Assembly: GCA_029817715.1 (NCBI GenBank)
Contig: JARUPY010000365.1
Coordinates: 836,001 to 900,000, forward strand
Direction of reading: 5' to 3'
DNA: 64,000 nucleotides
Origin: Melastoma dodecandrum
Lineage: Eukaryota; Streptophyta; Magnoliopsida; Myrtales; Melastomataceae
Part shown: positions 59,301-64,000 of the stretch, piece after piece
Numbering within the stretch: the stretch's first letter is position 1
Layout: the number at the start of each line of letters is the position of its first letter
The notes under the pieces: generated by a model
Databases searched by the model: none
What the model was told of the DNA's origin: nothing
Seen by the model: the letters and a program-made list of their open reading frames with translations, nothing else
Translations under genes and position numbers: made by a program

Positions 59301-61180
59301 GGAACATATGTTGGGCGTTTTGGCTTCCCAACATTGATGCATGGGAAGTCACCAGAATAGCTCAAATCAATGTTCTTGTGATTCACAAAGTAGTCATACA
59401 CTGTCACTTCAAGTGCTTGATCTTCACCATCGGTATCTCTTCCTTTTCTCGGCTTCATTGAGAAACTGCGACAGAAAAGGCATTAACAGTGATGGAAAAC
59501 ATTACTCCCCAGGCTTTCCTGTGGCTGGCCTAAGTTGTTTGTTACGCGACATATATGTGGTACAATAGGCATAAGCATAAGATAAATCCAACTAACTGAG
59601 CATGTTGGCATGATTCCGTACATCAGTGAAGGTCATTGATAAAATAGGAGAAAAGGAAAGCAACATCAGTTGAAAAAGGAAGAAATATTACAGTTGGTCT
59701 TTGCAAGGTAGTTCACTTAGTCCAGTGATCTTGTACTCAGTATTTGAGGGGCTTACCCTGATCCTAAGATTTTTCAGACTTCTTTTCACCTGAGAACATA
59801 GAAAAGGCAAAAAAAAACCTGGAGTTACAAATTCATGCATTTCCAGCCGTAATTTTATTTTACAAAACAATGCATCTCTAGCGACGGAGTAACAATTACA
59901 AATGCATTCCCGTCACCTTAGCCCAGTCAAGTGAGTAAGGATCCTTCACATTTTGATTAACAATCAAGAAGTCCACCACAGGACCGGGTTGGATTATCAT
60001 TGTAGTTGATACATCTGCCACATGCATGGAAAAACATTGAATAATGAGAAATTAGAAAAAAAATTGTCGAGTCCACACATCAAGAGATAGAAAAGCCACC
60101 GATATTGAGGGACAATCCTCCCTGAGTAGCCCGGAAACTCGAATGGAATCCTCTGCACCCCAGAACACCTCCTCCCACATCTGCAAAATTTTTCGGATCA
60201 CCGTGGAAGAAAGACTGACGGACCAGAAGGCATCCCCTGAAATACTCAAGCATAAAGATTTCAAATAAGTACATAATAACCAACTATCTGAGTAAAATCA
60301 AAGGGGTATGATGAAGCAATTATACTCACTGCCGAGCAGCATGCTGCCTTAATATTATGTCCAACACCCGAATGGCTTCTTGGGAATTCTCAGATTCCTG
60401 GCCTCGCAAGGCATTTGCTATTGCTTGCATAGGGATCTTTGCAGCAAATGTTATCTCAACTTTAAAGGTTTTAGCTTGATACTGGCGCTTCATTCTCTTT
60501 CGGTCACTCTGATTCGGACTCTCGTGACCTTCGGGGCTCGCATTCCCATTGTTCCTGGAAGAAAAGTAGACCACTTAATGTCAAATACCACTGTACTGCA
60601 CGTGTTTCAAAAGGAAATGGGAGTTATCTTACCTATTCGATTTGCCATCCTCCAAGAGAATGGTGAATTCATGCTTGTTACGAGGAAGGGGCCCAACAGT
60701 GAAAAGGCTTTTCTCACCGTCATATGCAAAGTCTTTCCCGGCCAATTCACTGCGGTAAGTCTCGTGAACCCTATCCAATACTCTTCTTCCAATACCTTTT
60801 GCCTCTGCAGGGAGACCATCTTCGTAACATACTTGCACCTACAAAATCCCAATTTTGAACAAGAACGGTCGGATTTGAGGTGCATACACCATTTCAGAGA
60901 GACCTTGATATCATCGACAAATACTTACAGAATAGTGAAAGAAGTGGCCTTCGACATTTTTGACGTTAACTTTGAAATGGTTGGTGAGCAGGTTGATCTT
61001 TTGTCCCTTTGAACCGAGCCCTCGCCTGACTCCAGGAACACGTGCAACCTTTCCCTTTAGCGGTTCAACAGGAAATTCATGGATACCATTTTTCTGTTCT
61101 CCATTTCCTTCTGCCCCACCCTCCTCATGCCTATCTTTTTCTGCCCCACTTCCGTTTCCCTCGGGATCAAATGACTCCAT
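56309..61180 (-). CDS. AGO4: ARGONAUTE 4-clade protein
   Basis: Binds 24-nt siRNAs in the nucleus and guides RNA-directed DNA methylation. Coding exons: 61180-60929, 60838-60633, 60554-60330, 60236-60100, 60014-59917, 59789-59692, 59465-59294, 59206-59090, 59006-58899, 58812-58750, 58664-58551, 58449-58284, 58095-57983, 57897-57760, 57674-57544, 57469-57404, 57299-57236, 57157-57043, 56964-56891, 56788-56694, 56609-56578 and 56484-56309. They give about 919 residues, all in phase. Order: ArgoN domain, L1 ([20 protein letters not shown]), PAZ ([20 protein letters not shown]), MID ([15 protein letters not shown]), PIWI. The catalytic DDH triad is present: GMDVSHG (Asp near 653), FRDGVSE (Asp near 736), RPTHYHIL (His near 826). 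The end (SSSMFFV) is typical of the AGO4/6/8/9 group. An AG just upstream (61191) suggests an intron in the 5' leader. Confidence 0.96.
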
Positions 61181-62198
61181 GCTGGATCCAAGCTGCAAAA
61201 AACAAGTGAGAAAAAAATCAAAATCATGGACAGAACATGGAAAGAGCATGCACAACACGTGGGCACAATAGAAACACGCTGGATTTCGATGGCCTTAAAT
61301 GAATAAAACAAGACAATGTAACACTCAGACATCAACCATCGGAATCAACATCTCCAGGGGGAAAATTTTCTCCTATTCCACTTCCCTGTGGATTAAAAGA
61401 AACTCGGGAGACCTGGGAGGGATTTCACACGTAGTGAGTATATACACCCCAAAAGGACTATCATTCAGCATGTACAGGTAGCAGCATTACTTGCCATCGT
61501 TCACATGCGCTTAGTTCAAAAAAACCGACATGCAAGAACATACACGAGGTTCACCCAAGGCAAGCAACTTACCTAGACAAACGAGAAACAACCCCAGTAC
61601 AGCGGATTCCTTGGAAAGACCGAACCTGAAAAAAAAAGGAGGGGGGAAATAAGAAAGTTTGACCAATTTGGCTGAACAAATTTGAAGAAAATACCCCAAA
61701 AAAATAGCGTCAGAAAGAAGGCAAGCATTTACCAGAAAGAGAAAATGGGAACAGGAATGGGAAAAAAAAAACCCACCGGCCTACATGACAAGAAAGAACC
61801 CAATTTCTACCAGAAAAAAAATGGAAGAACTTGTAGCATTCCAAGGGAGAGGGGGAAATAGCCCACATCACAAAAAGCACTCACTTTCCCGGTCCGTTTC
61901 CGAAACGCTGCTAGGGTTTACAGAAACCCCTTTGACTCCTACCTTGAAAGAAACACATTTCCTAAACACATTATCCAGAAGAAGAAGAGATGCTCCGGTC
62001 AACTCAAACAGACGAAAGCAAACCCCCCCCCCCCCTTCTAAATCCAGACCCACAGTCGAAAGCTTCGACCTTTACCCAAGAAACAACAAGAAAACCAAGA
62101 AAGGAAACCGTCTCCAGAAGTGTAAAGGACGAATCTTTCGATGGGATTTGAGTCACTCACTAACTAACGATGGCAGCAACCAAAACCCCCGGAAGTAA

Positions 62199-62229
<31 letters not shown>

Positions 62230-62907
62230 TGTGTTGGGGGAACAAACAAAGGGCCCGACGGTCGCCGTCTGGTGTTAATGTGCTGGGGGGGGGGAGTGGA
62301 CTGACGTCGGACTCTCGCTCCTCTTCCTATTTTCTTGCCAAAAACCCACTACAACGACAACAACATCGTAACTCCCTTAAACATTTGTTCCTAAACTGAA
62401 ACTACCCTTTCGTTGTTCGTAATGTCTTGTTGACGTTGGGGGTGAGGGGGACAAATGATGTGGGAGAGGCCGCACGGTTACTCCAGTGGTCCCCCCCCCC
62501 CAACAAGCGAATTCGAAATTCAAAACCCGGCCCCTGAATCACGATGAACAGAGATGGGCCCAAAGACCATTCTATGATTAAGTAGGCCCATTATGTTGGA
62601 TTGGGCCAATCCATATTTATGGGCTTGTAAAAGCCCATATTAACCACCCCCCACTAAGCACGCCGAATTTATTCAACGCGTAAAATTGTGTTTGAATCTC
62701 GCAAGTAAAAGTCATGGATTTGTATTTATTCATATTCCAAGTCCAATTCCAGCCAAGTCTTTTGCGTCATTTGTCTTTGTCTCTCTCTCCGGTCCAGTCT
62801 TCCTCTCTGCTTTTTGTTATCATTATTATTGGTATTTCCCCCCTCCCCTCCCCAACCCTTCACCTTTTCCTTTCCCGACCCGCGCGAGCAGCTGCTGATC
62901 CCGAGTC
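61181..62907. other. AGO4 5' leader and divergent AGO4/LRR upstream region
   Basis: Contains the probable AGO4 5' untranslated exons and a leader intron ending at 61191. A C-run (62024-62035), an (AG)n microsatellite and G/C homopolymers near 62285 and 62491 follow. From about 62560 the sequence is promoter for the LRR gene. The plus-strand open frame 61785-62198 shows no familiar motif. Confidence 0.45.
62204..62229. repeat. (AG)n microsatellite
   Basis: About 13 uninterrupted AG units in the probable AGO4 promoter or distal leader. Such tracts are common in plant 5' regions and polymorphic in length. Confidence 0.9.
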
Positions 62908-64000
62908 ATGGCGGGTGTTGCTGCGGCGACCGGAGCACTGGCTGCGGCTTTGGTGCTGTTGGTGGCGTTGCCGGCTGCTGTTAAGGGGAACTCCGAGGGG
63001 GACGCCCTTTACTCCCTCAGGAAGAGCCTCACGGATCCCCAGAACGTGCTGCAGAGCTGGGATCCGACCCTGGTCAACCCTTGCACCTGGTTCCACGTCA
63101 CCTGCAACTCCGACAACCGCGTCACCCGCGTGTAAGTTTTAGCCCGATCCTCTCGGAAGGAACGGCCTTTGTGTGTGCCTGGGTGTGTTTTGGGTTTTTT
63201 TTGGGGTTTGGGATGGGATTAGCCGGCCGAAGGGGATTTGTGTTTTGGGATGGTGATTGGAGTGATTGTCGTCGTTAATAGGTTATAGGAAAAGATTGAT
63301 TCTTGGGTTTTATGGAATCCTCGATGAAATTGAGGATTTGTTTTTTGGGGGATTTTAGATTGCTGAGAGGAAGGGTCTATGGATGGAATATTCGGTTGAA
63401 TTAATGCGAGCAGTATGTGGCGGTAATTTCTGTGCTTTTTTGCTCTTATCTTATTGGATGTTATCCCAGGGATTTGGGAAACTCCTTCCTGTCCGGACAT
63501 CTCGTACCCGAACTGGGAAAGCTCGATCATCTTCAGTATCTGTATGTTCTTTCTCCGTACTGTCCATTTGATAACATGTCGTGTGGTGTAGTTGGATATG
63601 TATCAGAGCAGTGGTCTGGTTTTGCTTTTTGAATTTTGCTCTCATGTGTCATGTCTTGAAAGCGAGCTTTACAAGAACAACATTCAGGGAACTATTCCTT
63701 CTGAGCTCGGAAACTTGAAGAGTCTCATCAGCCTCGACTTGTATAACAATAACTTAACCGGGACTATCCCCCGTTCTCTAGGGAAACTCAAGTCTTTGGT
63801 CTTCCTGTAAGTTCCCAGATGTTCTTCCCTTTTTAATTGTTCGGTACATCTTTTTCCTGGGTTTTTAAGATTCTCAGCAAAGTTAAGTCTTCACACAGTA
63901 GTAAACTTTGAATTTCAAAAGTAAGCTTTAATAAGCCTTTTTGGATTCGACTAAGATTTCCCTGTCAGTCTTCATTACCGGCGCATCCATTAAGCATCGT
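62908..64000 (+). CDS. LRR protein, SERK-like extracellular domain (partial, runs off the right edge)
   Basis: Starts [18 protein letters not shown], a signal peptide to about residue 27. An N-terminal LRR cap follows ([20 protein letters not shown], then [19 protein letters not shown]), then leucine-rich repeats ([40 protein letters not shown]). Exons visible: 62908-63131, 63470-63541 (72 bases, one repeat) and 63663-63806 (144 bases, two repeats). Introns fall after the same residue of each repeat, the pattern of SERK receptor kinases and the short LRR1/LRR2 proteins without kinase. The synteny (from memory At5g21090) favours the short kinase-less protein, but the window ends before this can be decided. 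The bases after 63807 are intron. Confidence 0.88.

Noticed and set aside
61785..62198. 137-codon plus-strand frame upstream of AGO4
   Set aside because: Lies opposite the AGO4 5' leader, is Lys/Arg/Pro-rich with homopolymer-derived segments and has no recognisable motif.

Overview
This is a gene-rich stretch of nuclear DNA from a flowering plant, almost certainly a eudicot. The evidence is many short GT-AG introns, plant-only families (RTM2-like HSP20, LTPG, NHL/LEA2, DUF630/DUF632, the AGO4 clade, SERRATE, fused CNX1), and AT-rich introns between conserved exons. I cannot name the species. All gene models were spliced by eye from conserved protein motifs, splice sites and reading phase. Coordinates are for coding sequence only; no transcript evidence was available.

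Layout from left to right. A possible one-exon small membrane peptide (222-323). A 0.73 kb foldback transposon (779-1507). TOUSLED kinase (+, 2354-7460). A second small foldback element (8839-9133). GH3 beta-glucosidase (-, 9410-11641). Aldehyde oxidase (-, 12472-17387). RTM2/HSP20-like membrane protein (+, 18132-19154). A shredded methionine synthase relic (-, about 19945-20440). CNX1 molybdenum insertase (-, 20649-24695), with a LINE tail in one intron. A small two-exon unknown gene (-, 25470-25926). An FHA-domain fragment (+, about 26290-26475). A CCT7 chaperonin pseudogene (-, about 27040-29790). An F-box/WD40 gene (-, 30202-31878). Hyccin (+, 33276-34315, apparently frameshifted). A GPI-anchored lipid transfer protein (-, 34519-35205). 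A 3.3 kb tandem duplication carrying two decayed homoserine dehydrogenase copies (35728-42642). A third foldback element (42805-43280). SERRATE (-, 43562-47679), divergent from ribosomal protein L30 (+, 47962-49236). A DUF630/DUF632 protein (+, 50371-52896). An NHL/LEA2 protein (-, 53829-54620). ARGONAUTE4 (-, 56309-61180), divergent from an LRR protein (+, from 62908) that runs off the right edge.

The gene order looks ancestral. From memory, TSL, GH3, aldehyde oxidase, HSP20, methionine synthase 3, CNX1, F-box/WD40, hyccin, homoserine dehydrogenase and the LRR gene lie together on Arabidopsis chromosome 5 (about At5g20930-At5g21090). AGO4, NHL, DUF630/632, SERRATE and the LTP lie together on chromosome 2 (about At2g27040-At2g27130). 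Here both sets are interleaved, as expected if Arabidopsis split one ancestral block between two duplicated copies.

Functional links: CNX1 inserts the molybdenum that aldehyde oxidase needs, and SERRATE and AGO4 both act in small-RNA pathways. These neighbours probably reflect conserved synteny, not operon-like organisation. The most unusual content is the decay and mobile-element layer: three foldback elements with shared GAGTTTTGT termini and nested palindromes, a collapsed methionine synthase at its syntenic position, a CCT7 pseudogene, and a dated retro-insertion inside the tandem duplication.
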